Shown here in pieces: positions 43,240 through 55,981 of a stretch of DNA of 64,000 bases (the first letter of the stretch is position 1; every line of letters starts with the position of its first letter). The stretch comes from Amoebidium appalachense (taxonomy: Eukaryota; Ichthyosporea), in contig CAVNZM010000002.1 in assembly GCA_963693365.1 (NCBI GenBank), positions 14,570,001 through 14,634,000 on the forward strand. Direction: 5' to 3'. The notes beneath the pieces are model-generated. The model did no database searches and was not told the DNA's origin. It saw only the letters and a list, made by a program, of their open reading frames with translations. Position numbers and translations under genes: made by a program.

Positions 43240-44853
43240 ATTCCCCCCCTCCCTTCCCCACTTCCTATCTGTCCCTTGCAGCACCATGATATCGTGCCCC
43301 CTCCTCCGGCCCCCACCTCCTCAAATCAATTCACCCGTATGATCCCGTCTCCACCTATTGGTATTGATAGATTCAGCAACAAATTTAAAAACAAAGTAGT
43401 GTGGTTGGGGGGTGGATGTACGGGCATGGTAGGTAGGGAGTGGTATTGGTGTAGTGGTTGGTGTGGTTGGGGTGCCTCAGAGGCCACGGAAGAGATTGCA
43501 TAGGTATATGTGGCGCGTGGTGGTCGGGAAAAGGGAAGGGGAGGGGGGCTAGTGGTTTGTGTGCGTGTACGTGTGTGTGAGTGGGTGGGTGGGTGGGTGG
43601 GTGGGGGGGGGGGGGAGGGGGGGGGGGGGGGGGGTACCAACAAATGGGGGATGGGGGATAGGGGAAAACGGAGGTCCAAATGACTGACCCATCGTTGTAG
43701 TTTGGATGTCCGGGGGTGGGCGAGGGTGTGTGTGGGGGAGGGAGGGGGGGGGAGAAGATTGTTGGTGTGGTAGATAGTAATGCAAAGCGGAACCTTCTCC
43801 ATGATCAAATTCCAGCCAGTATTTGGCTAAAACCATCAACCACGCATATATACCCAGCCACACACATTTGGCACATGACCTACGTTTATTCCAAGGCGCG
43901 AAGGCTCCCCATGTCCCCCAGGGAGTGCAGCCATACCCTCCCCCTCCCCTACAGCGCTACTGCGCAATATGAATGCCACCATGTTATCTCTGGTGGTGAC
44001 GTAGCAGGCACAGCCCAGGTTCATCGATAGGTGGTCCGTGCTGCAAAATGTAGAGAGGGGAGAGGTGCTTGACATGTTGGTTCCTGTAAGGGCCAATGGG
44101 GTCGTCAGGTTAAGAATGTTGATTATTGCTATGGTGGATGGCATGATTGGATGGACCCCCTCCCTCCTTCAAAAAAAAGGAAAGAAAGAAAGAAAGAAAG
44201 AGAGAAAGGGGAAAAGAAGGGGATATTATATCATGTGGTCGCTTATTGCTCTCTTCTTTCCCATCAATAAGTACTGAAAGCACTTCCGTGTCTTCGTGTG
44301 CAGTACCTAGGCTGCATTCAACCAAACTTCCTCCCTTCGTTCCTCCCCCCCCCCCCCCCCCCCTCCCCCCCTCCCCCCACCCCCCCGCCGCCCCCACCCC
44401 GATCCCTTCCCTTCTATTAACCAGCGTTCAACCTGTCTTGACAACATCCTTCCACCATAACTTTTACTGCCCCTCCTCCTCCCCTCCCTCTCCCTCACTC
44501 CCTCCTTTCCCCCCCCATCCCCCCCCCCCCTCCCCCCCCTCCCCTCCCCCCACCTCCCCCACCCACCCACCCATCCAACACTATAATCTACATATCCAAA
44601 GTGTAATGGGAGGTCCGTACCCTGGAAAGTTTTGTAGTCCGTCACCCCCAGCTTAATTGTGCATTTTCCATTCACAGTCTCCACTGCATGCAGGCGGAAC
44701 TTAGTTGCATTCCACAAAGCCTTACCCATCTTCCTCTGCTTCTCCTCCCATATCCTCTCAACGTCATCCTGCACAGGCATCCAGCCAACATAAGAGTCCT
44801 GTCAGTGAATCCCTACGTCTACCATACCATGACTTGTTGCATTGCTCCTCCCC

Positions 44854-44884
<31 letters not shown>

Positions 44885-45186
44885 ATCCCCCCCCCCCCCC
44901 CCTCTCCCCCTGACTCATCCCTCCCACTCCCTCCCCCCCCCCCCCACCCCCCTTCCTTCCTAAAGGAAAAAAAAAAGGTAGAAAGGAAAACAACAAAAAG
45001 AAACAGAAGATGAAGAAGAAGAAGAAAAGAGGAAAGAGAGAAAGCGAGAGAGAGAGTGGGGGGGGGGGGGGGGGGGGGGGGGAGGGGGAGGGAGGGGGTG
45101 AAAGAAACACATGCAAAGGAAGGAAGTCACCCATTCTTCTCTTCCTCCCCCCCTTTTTGCCCGACCAGCTCACCATCTGCCTGCTT

Positions 45187-45227
<41 letters not shown>

Positions 45228-46325
45228 TTCCCGCCCTCTCACACCTTTTTCCCCCATCGATAACTTTCATTCTCGTCAAGAACGCCTGCAGAGAATAACT
45301 ACCAAGGGCAAACACCTCAAGGGCAAACAAAAGTCATGGCACCAAGGATGTGCCTCATAAGCCTCCACACCCAATCGTGGCGAACAATACCCTCGGAAAG
45401 CACGAGGGATCCCGAGGGGGAAACGCCTTTCCCTTTCTTTCCCCCCCCCCCCCCCTCTCTCTCTCCTCCCCCCCCCCCCCCCCCCCCCCCCCCTCCACCT
45501 TCCTCCGCCACCCGCCCCCCCCCCCCCCCCCTTCTTTCACTCCTCTCTCTCTTTCCCCACCCTGCCCTCCTCCGCATGCATTAATAGGCAGGAGAAAAAG
45601 AAGAGGAAGAATAAGAAGAGAAAAAGAAGGGAAAAAAGCCACTGGAAAAGCCGAATAAAAAATCAAGATTCTGCTCCTTTGAATTTAATCATGAAAATAT
45701 GTATATCATGCATGAAAACAATCTCCTGCTAATCAAGCAATGCTGGCTGATGTTATGCAAGGAAACAGTTCCTTGCTAGGTAGCATCAAGGACGTATGGT
45801 TGCTGAAACCTTTAGGACGACAAAAAGATCTTTTTCTTTTCTCAGATGTCATCCCAATACATACCCAGTTTTATCTCCTGCCCAGCCACACGAAGATGTA
45901 TATGTATACACATACGCTCGTACATAGAAACATGTAAATTCAACACACGCACGAGCCAATGCATATGTAGAGACACTGAGACTATCACACCTCGCATGCA
46001 CAGGAACAAGCAAACACAATAGAAATACTCCTCTCCTTCAACCCCCCACCCCATCCGTTATGCTTTTCCCAATCTCCACCGAAACAGAACCAAGAGGCTT
46101 AAGGTCGAGGAGGAGAAGATCAACGTTCAAGCACAAACTGTACAATTCTAACTCAGTTGAAAGTGTCGCACATACCTCTAGACTCTGAACAGGGTGTGGC
46201 ACTCTGTTATATGCCGTGCTCAGCTTCGCCTCAAAATGTGGTTCGCCCAACTTAGCTGGTGGATCGATCCGAAGTAGGATGTCGAAATCCCGTGGAGGGT
46301 CATAATGAAAATCGTCAACTGCCAT
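42527..46325 (-). CDS. NUDT22: NUDT22-like UDP-sugar Nudix hydrolase, four exons placed, one central piece unresolved
   Basis: The family hydrolyses UDP-glucose and UDP-galactose to UMP and sugar-1-phosphate with Mg2+. Sense-order exons: 46325-46176, 44768-44621, 44040-43884, 42904-42527. Motifs: ERIWEEK, NATKFRLHAVE, LGVTDYKTFQ (the animal/plant NUDT22/NUDT9 LGLTxYrxF region), LGCACYVTTRDNMVAF, LPGGHGEP (equivalent to the PGGHPEP Nudix entry), then VSILLEAVEELHV as the helix with the Nudix glutamates, and RLIFVHESEIAEAV. The start ATG at 46325 has strong context (ACCATGG). Phases join between exons 1-2 and 3-4, but exon 2 ends in phase 1 and exon 3 begins in phase 2, so at least one exon covering the GTN-W region is missing from the model, between 44041 and 44620. 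The placed exons encode about 277 residues. The first Nudix half and the glutamate helix are separated by an insert, as usual in this subfamily. Confidence 0.85.
43609..43634. repeat. GGGT repeat and G run in NUDT22 intron 3
   Basis: A GGGT tetranucleotide run (about 43580-43603) passes into interrupted G runs up to 43634. C runs of the opposite strand polarity lie at 42976-43007, 43040-43062 and 43211-43239 in the same intron. Confidence 0.85.
44850..45545. repeat. alternating C-rich and G-rich blocks in NUDT22 intron 1
   Basis: C runs at about 44856-44902 and 44934-44950, an AAAG/AAG purine stretch (44965-45050), a G run (45058-45082) and C runs (45189-45227, 45441-45493, 45516-45530). They lie within intron 1 (44769-46175); the remaining part, 45590-46175, is ordinary sequence. 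Confidence 0.9.
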
Positions 46326-46978
46326 GGTAGCTAGAGAGCAGTGAAAACGCTAGCTCTTTAAACACTGATAACCGGCCGTTTGCAGTGAAAGTGAGGTTAT
46401 TATGAAACCTTTTTTTGGATAGGAGTTCCGTTTCGTGAGAGTATGTAGGCTGCCCCGAGCCGCTCGAGCTCTGTGCCTGTTTTTTTTGAAACATATACTT
46501 CAAAATTATTTGATTGGTTAGATCTGCACCTTAGATTCCGATGCCAAAAGTTGATTGGATGGATCTGCACCAAGATCCAGGAAGATGTGTGCACACAGCA
46601 CACAGCTGCATACACCCACCAGGTCTCAGAGTCACCAGGTGCTGACACACACAAGCTGCCCAGTGTGTCCGCAGAACACTTCGAGTAAGTATAACAGTTT
46701 TCGATTGTGCCTAACTGAGGGGCTTTTGAACGTAGACATATGCCATGGTATTTGAGGAGTAAGGGACGCGGGAAACAAATGAGCGAGCTAGCCACAAAGC
46801 CTGTCACTTACCCTTCATAGAACTACAACTTCAAGTGTCTGCTCCCTCCTTCCCCTCCCTAGCCACCAATCATAAACAGAAGCGAGCTTCGTCATTTAAA
46901 CAACTCTAAATCTTGCACAAGTAACACATGGGAGATTGAGCACAGAAAATTGAGACATACATTTCTAACATCCCAAAG
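46326..46978. promoter_or_regulatory. shared divergent intergenic region, NUDT22-like / SMYD
   Basis: These 653 bases separate divergent start codons and should carry both promoters. The region is free of microsatellites and long homopolymers, in contrast with the flanking introns. It contains two similar segments with GATTGG..GATCTGCACC (near 46515-46530 and 46553-46570). No core promoter element can be assigned. Confidence 0.5.
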
Positions 46979-48709
46979 ATGGCATACTACGATCAACTCG
47001 TATCTCGCTGCCCCTTTCGCATAGAGCACAGCAACGAGAAAGGCAATCACGTGGTAGCAGCACGTGACTTGCGTGCGGGAGAACTGGTTCTGGACAACCT
47101 TCCCTATGCGTCAATACTCCAGCACTGCAACAGCGACGGTAAGAGCTTTCCTTACCTTTATTTGTGTGCTGACCCCTTCCCGTCGGCTCAAGTATGAAAG
47201 TTATAAGTTGGTGGGTCAGGTTGCTAGCATGTACCTTGGATCCTCTTTCTCCTCTCCTTCTTTTTTATTATAAATCTTTATTTTCCCTTAGGCAGCCGAA
47301 GCAGCAGCCCCCCCCCCCCCCCCCCCCTCTTCCCCCCCTCCCCTCCCCCCCCGCCTCTCCCCCCTGCCTCCCTCCCTCACCTCCCCCCCAACCGCACCCA
47401 CTTTCCACCCTGCCTCCCCTCCCTCCTCCCTCTCTCCCTTCCGCCCCTTTCCTCCTCCTCCCCTCCCCCCATCCCCCTTCTCCTGAACCCCCGAGCCTGG
47501 CCTGTTGATAAATACCACACACACACACACACACACACACCCACCCACCCACCCACCCCACACACACACACACACACACACACACCACGTGTGTTTGTAT
47601 ATTCCTCCATCTGGTCCCCTCCGGTGTCGACGTCTTTGTTGCTTCTGTGTACGCACAGCTGATGATTTCTCTCTTCTCTTTATGAAAAACCACATATGCG
47701 TACAATTTTGGCTCTCCGTCCCTATGTCCCTCACCAACTCCCGTGTTTGTTCTGCTGACCCCCGGCCGCCCCCGTCCCCTATCCACCCGCTGCTTTTGAT
47801 TGCGATTGCATCTATGTTCCTTGGATCCTGTCGAATTCCCACTTTCATTCTCGACTTATCAATCCTTGTCTCTCACATATCACTCCATCTTTTTATCTGC
47901 CTTTGATACTCTCGCACTTCCTTTCATATTCTGACTACCCCCACTCCACCTCCAAGCAACCCCTCCCTCCCTCCTCCCCCCCCTCCCCCCCCCCCCCCCA
48001 GCGCTCCCTTGAAGGGTAATTCTTTCAGCTTTCCCCCGACCTGAATTAATTTCCAAGCAGACAAGTGTCACCGGTGCTTCCAAAAACCCAAGTCCGGTGA
48101 AATCCTTCAGCGTTGTTCGGCATGTCGTTATGTTCGCTACTGTGGGAAGGCATGCCAAGCAGCAGACGTATGTCCCTGCCCCCTTCCCCCCCCCCTCCCC
48201 CCCCCCCCTCCGGGCATGGTTGCTCTGTGTCGTGCATCTGTAAGCACATACGCGTTTTTCGCTGCACTGCATTAGTTTGCACACACATCTTCACCGTTCT
48301 GCTCACCTTGCTTGCATAAGCAACCCTGCTCGTCTTTGATCAAGACGGGTTGACCCACCCAAGTTCAGTTGATGCTGCTGTCTGAGTTGGAGCGTCGTAT
48401 ATACGCGGGCTAAGGGGTCGAAACTCAGACGCAATTGATGACTTGGGCCCTCCCTGAGGATGGGCTCTGCTTATGACGCATACTGTGCGCATGGCTGATG
48501 TTGCATACTTGAATGTTTGCCTTTGCATGTGTCCTGCACCATGCTTTTCATCGTGTATGCGTACTTCGCACTGTGTTCCGCATTCAAACCCCCCCCCCCC
48601 TCCCCCCTCCCCCCTCCCCCCTCCCCTCAGCCCCCCCCAAAAGAAAGAAAGAAAGGAAAAAAGAATAAGAAGAAGAAGAAGAAGAAGAAGGTAACGGAGA
48701 GATGTGGTG

Positions 48710-48740
<31 letters not shown>

Positions 48741-48972
48741 GGGGGGGTTGTAGGGGGAGGGGAGGGCCGGAGGGGAGGGGGGGGAGGGAAGGAAGGTTAG
48801 CGGGTTTGTTAACCACATATAACACCCCCCCCCCCCCCCCCCCCCCCCCCCTTCTCATACACTTACACAAGGAACCATCCCAACATCCCTCCCGTACCAC
48901 CCTTTGAGCGTCTCCACTCCTTCGTCTCAACTTGTGTATCCCCCACACACTCACAAACACACACACGCACAA

Positions 48973-49004
<32 letters not shown>

Positions 49005-49302
49005 ACAACAAACACACACGTTCACGTACACACACACAGTGGAAGGAGATACACAAACTAGAGTGTCCAGGTGTGCAGAGTGTATCCTCCACGTCCATAC
49101 CCGATGTAGCCTTGGATGAGCTTAGACTTCTTCACCGCTCTCTTCTGGTTCGCGCAATGGATTTGCATAGTTCCCCTTATACGGTAATAACCCCCCTTCC
49201 CTCCTTTTCCCCTCTCCCCCCCCCCCCCCCCCCCCCCCCTCCCCCCCCAAAAAAAAACTCCCCACCCACGGCCCGTACCTCTCCACTTCTGTCTGCCCGT
49301 CC

Positions 49303-49354
<52 letters not shown>

Positions 49355-50407
49355 TTCTCAATTTACATCACGTGCGCTTGAGCTCTTCTTTCAACACGCT
49401 TTCACATTCACACCTTTGTGTACATGAATGCCCATACTCACTTTGCTCTTGTAATTGCACAATCACATTGGCTGCGGTGTATTTATGATAAATACTACCC
49501 CCCCCCCCCCCCCCCCTCCCCCCCCCCCCCCCTTCCCCCACCAAAAAAAAGAAAACCAACCCCCCCCCTCCCCCCTCTGTCTGTACCGTCTTCCTTACCT
49601 GTACCACGTTCTGCCTTCTCTACTCACTGTTTCTTTCTTTTGGTGTCCCCCTGCCCCCCCCCCCCCTCCCCCCTCCCTCCGAAAAGGTAAAAAAGAAAAA
49701 AAGAAAGAAAGAAAAAAAAAAAGATACCACCATCGTTATCTGACCACCTTAAAACCCCGCATCTATCCCAAAACTGTTCTACGACGCTTGACTACGTTCA
49801 TGTACCCATGCAACCATAAACACACCCACATTCATGCAACCATAAACACACACACTCTCTCATGCAACCATAAACACACACACTCTCATGCAACCATAAA
49901 CACACACACATTCATGCAACCATAAACACACACACATTCATACAACCATAAACGCACACACTCTCATGCAACCATAAACACTCACACATTCATACAACCT
50001 TTAAAACACTCACACTCACCCCCCTGCCCACCCCCCACATCTCCACCCAGGATAGCCCACTCTCAAGATGCACCTGGGCCGAAGTAGAAGCCATGCCCTC
50101 CCACGAGCAAGAATTGGAGCAAACAGACCCCCACCGCTACAAGGGCAATCTTATGCTTGCGCACATGGCGGTAGACATGGCTAAGAGGGGGCTCAAGGGG
50201 AAGATGGCGCAGTATGCACCCACACTGGACTTGGCTTGTGGCCTGCTTTGTAGAATGCAGGCAGGTCATTCCATCCTTCAACATCCCCCCCCCCCCCCCC
50301 CCCCCCCATCCCCCCCCTCCACACGCACACACACATACATATGCACATACACACGCGCGCACATGCACATGCACACACACACACACACATGCACATACAT
50401 ATGCACA

Positions 50408-50469
<62 letters not shown>

Positions 50470-50471
50470 CC

Positions 50472-50506
<35 letters not shown>

Positions 50507-50957
50507 GGAGAGAGGGAGAGAGGAAAGGGAGAGACACACACACAACAGTAATGGCTAATGGGAAAAAGATAATCACTACTTCCCCTTGATACACCTTTCG
50601 ACAACCGGTTTTGTAGTCACCCTTGTCTCATAGTTTCTTTTCTCTTTTAACAGCAAACAGCATTGTCTTCTAAACCCTCTTGTTTGTACCCCTCACTTTC
50701 CTTTCATCACTCTCATCTCAAACCAACTCGTTTTCCTGTTATGCCTCCCGTCCTGACATACGCAACCTAGCTTGTCCATCGTTTGTTTTTTCTTCTCCTC
50801 CTTTCCCCCCTCCCCCCTGTGTTTTACATCAATTGGAATATCTTTTTACTGTTCCTACCTCTTCCAAACTGGAAGATGCCAAACACCCACTCATTATTTT
50901 TTCCATCCAATGCAAATGCCATTGCCATCAATCACATCATTAGTAAAGATCTGACCA

Positions 50958-50990
<33 letters not shown>

Positions 50991-51160
50991 ACCACCACCA
51001 CACCCCTCCCCTTCTCCCCCCCCCCCCCCCCCCCCCAACCCTCCGTTCTCTCGCTATCTCCTTCCCCCTCCCCTCCACTCCGCCTCCTCCCCTCCATCTC
51101 CCCCCCCCCCCCCCCCCCCACCCCCTCCCCCCCACCCCCCCTCCCCTCCCCTCTCTCCCC

Positions 51161-51203
<43 letters not shown>

Positions 51204-52371
51204 CTACTTCCTCCCCTTAAATCAGTGCAACAATTTCAGCATCTGGAATGACCTCTTGGTTGGGGTGGGTGCTGGTGTGTATCCTGCCGGGGCGCTACTC
51301 AACCATGCATGCAACGGCAACTGTGTCATCACATACGACCTGAAGTCTAAAAGGTGTGTGCACGTGTTAATTCCTCCCCCGCAAATCACAAATGTTCACC
51401 CCTGAAACGTTTTTTCCTGTGAATTTGTTATGTTTTGCTACAAGTATGGGTATAACATGCATAATAAGATTACCCTGCCTTGTGAGTCCTATGTTTTGTT
51501 TCTACTTATATGTTTTCCCATTGCCCCCCCCCCCCCTCCCCCCCCCCCCCCCCCCCCCCCCCCTCCCCCCGCCTCCCTTTTGCCTTCCCCTGCACCACTC
51601 ACGACCAACATGCAAAATGTGGGAGAAGTTTCCAGCAACTTAATATTTACTCAACGTCATTTTGTCTCTGCCCAATTAAGTAATAGCCCAAACTTATCTA
51701 AAAGTGACTGGCACTCAGACATAAATATGTGTGAAGGTATTGTAGTCAATACGGCCCCATTTGGATGTTAATTCTATACACATGTGCTATACCTAAGCAA
51801 ACTGCATCTGATCTATCTCTTTTACTATCCGGTAAGACTATCTACGAGGTATCTCACTGCATGTTTTCATACATGCATTACAATACAAACCCATGCCCCG
51901 ACATCCCCAAAACCCATATAAAAATGGTGGGGAAAAAACAAATCAAAACGACAAAAGTACTTGTCACTCTCTTGTTTACCACCCAGGATCTAACCCTTCT
52001 CTCTGTCTCAGACAGATGTTTCGCACGCTGCATGACGTTAAGTGTGGGGAGGAGCTCACACACTCATACATCGACCCTCTGATCCCGGTAGCCGAACGAC
52101 GGGAGAATTTGAGGGTTAGTTGTGCATTCACCATCATTGAATGGGGAAAACGCCAAATATATTTAGATTTATAAATAAATAAAAGAAGAATGCAGGACAG
52201 GAAAGGAAAGATGCAGTTATGTTTTGGTCTGGGAGTGTTGAGGTTTTCACTACCGCCTGCCCCCCCCCCCCCCCCCCCCCCCCCCTCCCCTCCCCCCTCG
52301 GCGCTTTTTTTAATGTGTTTGGTTTGCACTCTGCAACGTGTGTATGTGTACCTATTCCTTCATGGCGCATT

Positions 52372-52444
<73 letters not shown>

Positions 52445-52863
52445 AACAAAAACAAAAAAAAACCCAGAACCCTCCCATTTGAGCTTCTGCTTCTGGACTT
52501 CTGCCCTTATGCATACTCTGTGCGTGCTTTGCACTCCGCGTTTATGTTTTCGATTTCAAATGTGTACTTGTGTGCTGTAACACATTATAACATCCCCCCC
52601 CCCCCCCCCCCCCGGTCGGCCATTTGACCATGAAGCATGTGCCATGAAGTTTTTACATTGTTATTTGATCGTCATCGTGCCGTCTAAGGTACATGCGGAG
52701 ATGTATTACACGTGCTGGAAAACCCACCTCCCTTATTCTTGCATGCTGGTTGGATGGTTTTAGACGAGGGTACACACAACTCCACTGTCGCAACACAACT
52801 TATAAAACGGCTTGGGGCAGAAAATACTTGGCGTGTGTGTATGTGTGCGGACGTGTGGGCATG

Positions 52864-52896
<33 letters not shown>

Positions 52897-53078
52897 GTAT
52901 GTGCATATGTGTCCATGTGCGTGCGTGCGAGCGCGCATGCGTGGGCGTGTGCTTGGGCACGTGTGTGTGTGTTTATGCGTGCGCGTGTGTGCATGCCTAC
53001 CTGTGTGCGTGCCTGTTCGTGTGTGTGTTCGCACTCGGGTGTGTGGGTGTGTGCGTGTACATGTTTTTTTTTTTTTTT

Positions 53079-53109
<31 letters not shown>

Positions 53110-54334
53110 GGAGGTTGATATGTGCTGTGCAACATGAACATACGTGCTGTCTGACACATGCATTGTTGCTGTGCAGAAAATGTACTTCTTCGACTGCCAC
53201 TGCACTGCCTGCGAGGCTGCAGATGCACCGGGCAGCAACGAGCACTTCTACTATGCAGACACTGAAGGTAAAGTTCTGGTTCCTGTTGAAATTTCAATGA
53301 AACCTCCCCCTCCCTCCCCCCCCCCCCCCCCCCCCCCCCCCTCCCCTCCCTCCTCCTGCCCCCTGTTCTCTTCCCTTTCCCGCCTGGCACTCACTTCACC
53401 GTTATTGGCCACTCCCCCCCCCCCCCCCCCCCCCCCCCCCCACCCCACCACCACCACCACCACCACCACAACCCCTCTCACCCCGTGGGGCTCGTGCGCC
53501 TGCATAATGTGTAAGCAATAATACACAAGCAGACAGGCACATTAAAGAGTGCTTATTTTGGGATTTTGGGTCTGGTTGGACTGCATGACAATCGTGTTTG
53601 AGATTGAAATCGTACAATTTGAAACCCAAATTCGGGTTTATGGCCAAATAAAACCATTATTGTAAAGAATTGAAAATTCGGTTATGCTCTTTTTGTTTCT
53701 TCTTCTTCCTTTCATTTCCTTTTTTTTAACCCTTCGTGGCACAGGAAACCCAGCTAAAGCCACCGCCGAGCTCACACAGGCCAGACAGTTGCACGATGAG
53801 GGACGGAACATGGCAAATCCCCCGGAAAACTGCCTGCCAATGTTGCAGATGAGCTACGAAATACGCAAAAAGGTGAGTCTGTCGTTTTTTTAATTGGGTC
53901 AAAACGTTATTGGGAGAGAAGTTGTTAAGATGAAAACGAACACGGAGCAGTTAGGGAAAAGGGTGCTTGTATGTGGTAGGGAAGAGGGCTGACTGTGTGT
54001 GTGTAGAACGTGCAGGGGATATACCACGGCACGCGTGTAAATATGGAGGAAAAGGGGGGGGGGGGGGGGGGGGGGGGGTTAGTAAGCAACTCTAGGTTTT
54101 AGTGGTCATAAGTATTCGTTATCTCTATGGTAATCAAGATTGAAAGCCCTGGGATACAAAATGCAAATGCCCCCTTTATGAAGGTTTCATTGCTTATATG
54201 TATACATGCATGCAGTCCATTAGTGATTCATATGAAGCGCAAACATAGCAAGCCCCCAGTAATACCAGATTATTTTTCAATACTGCATCATATCCCCACC
54301 ACCGCCATCACCATCTCGACCACCACCACCACCA

Positions 54335-54386
<52 letters not shown>

Positions 54387-54404
54387 ACAGACACGCACAC
54401 ACAC

Positions 54405-54486
<82 letters not shown>

Positions 54487-54546
54487 TGTTCCCCCCCCCC
54501 CCCCCCCCCCCCCCCCTCCCACCCCCCACCCCCGCCCACCACCCCC

Positions 54547-54579
<33 letters not shown>

Positions 54580-55161
54580 ACCACCCCGTCTTAACCGTTA
54601 ATTAACCCCTTTCAGGCGCTACACCCCCTCAACCTCGACCTTCTATCCTCTGTGTGTGGGCTTATGAACTGCTGTCTGGAGCTCAACATGGTGGCCGGGG
54701 CACTGCAGTGTGCACGCAAGGCCGTGGAGGTCTACTCGGAGCTGTACCAAAAAAACCATCCCATGATTGGTTCGTGAAAACTCCCCCCCTCCCCCCCTTT
54801 CCCCATCTTTCCCAACTTCCCGGTCTGTCTCTCTGGGGGCCTTTTTTCCAACGCACACAACACACACTCACACATGAACGTGCGTGCATATATTCACACC
54901 CACATACCCACGCACACAAACTCAAACACTCACGTACATCCACTCACATGCTCATATATGCATACGCATGCATGTGCACGTGCACGCACACACACACACA
55001 CAGAGAGAGAGGGGTTGCGGGAGAGTGAGAGAGGGAGCGAGGTACGCACGTACACTCACTCACAAGCACATATGAGCGCACGAGGGCATGCACACACACC
55101 TACACACACACGTGCAGAGTCCACGCTAAAGACGCACACTTAAAACTGCAAACACATGCAC

Positions 55162-55209
<48 letters not shown>

Positions 55210-55694
55210 TTTCCCCGGCCAGTTGCTCAGCCCATATACCCGCTCACACAATGCAACGTCTTTGTTCATCACACTTTTGCTAATAGCTTTCTGTATCAGT
55301 TCAGATACCGCAGCATCAATCAATAACATTCGTCCAGAATTAAGCCACTCCGACACCTTTCTTTTTTTATATCTAACTGTGTTCCTGCACCTCTCAACCA
55401 ATTAAACCTTTCTCAGGCCTGCAGAGCTACACGCAGGGAGACCTTTGCATTGAGTCTGCACAAGAGGTTGAGGCTACAGACCCACAGCTAGCAAAAAGAC
55501 TCAGACAGGAGGCTGTGGAGTGCTACAGGTACACAGCTAGACACACACACACGCGCGTGCGCGTGCGCGCACAGAGAGAGAGAAAGGGGGGAGGGGGGGA
55601 GCAGGGGGGGCTGAGGGAGGGAGAGAAGGTAGGAAGGAGGGGGAGGGGGGAGAGGCAGGGAGTGGGGGGGGGGATGGGGGAGTGGGAGGGAGAG

Positions 55695-55725
<31 letters not shown>

Positions 55726-55948
55726 AAACATACACCTGAACATACACACAAGCACACACACGCACCCACACCCACGCCCGTGCATACCACAGCAAGAAAA
55801 GGTCCCACGCTGTTTACCCTCCCTACGGTGAGCTCCATTTATGTTGCCATTATTGCGTGTTGGCTTTTCCGCGTGTCTATACAACAGCATCATGTTCGTC
55901 CGTAATTCCTACTAAATATATAGTGCATCCCCCCTCTCCTCCTCTCCT

Positions 55949-55981
<33 letters not shown>

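Noticed and set aside
43340-43510. Possible extra exon in NUDT22 intron 3 (minus)
   Set aside because: Exons 44040-43884 and 42904-42527 already join in phase and in family order, so no exon is needed.
46473-46688. 71-codon plus-strand frame in the NUDT22/SMYD divergent region
   Set aside because: Short, without homology, and located in the expected promoter.
39357-50016. CRISPR-like arrays (15-bp and 26-bp repeats)
   Set aside because: The units are adjacent without unique spacers and lie in spliceosomal introns of a eukaryote.
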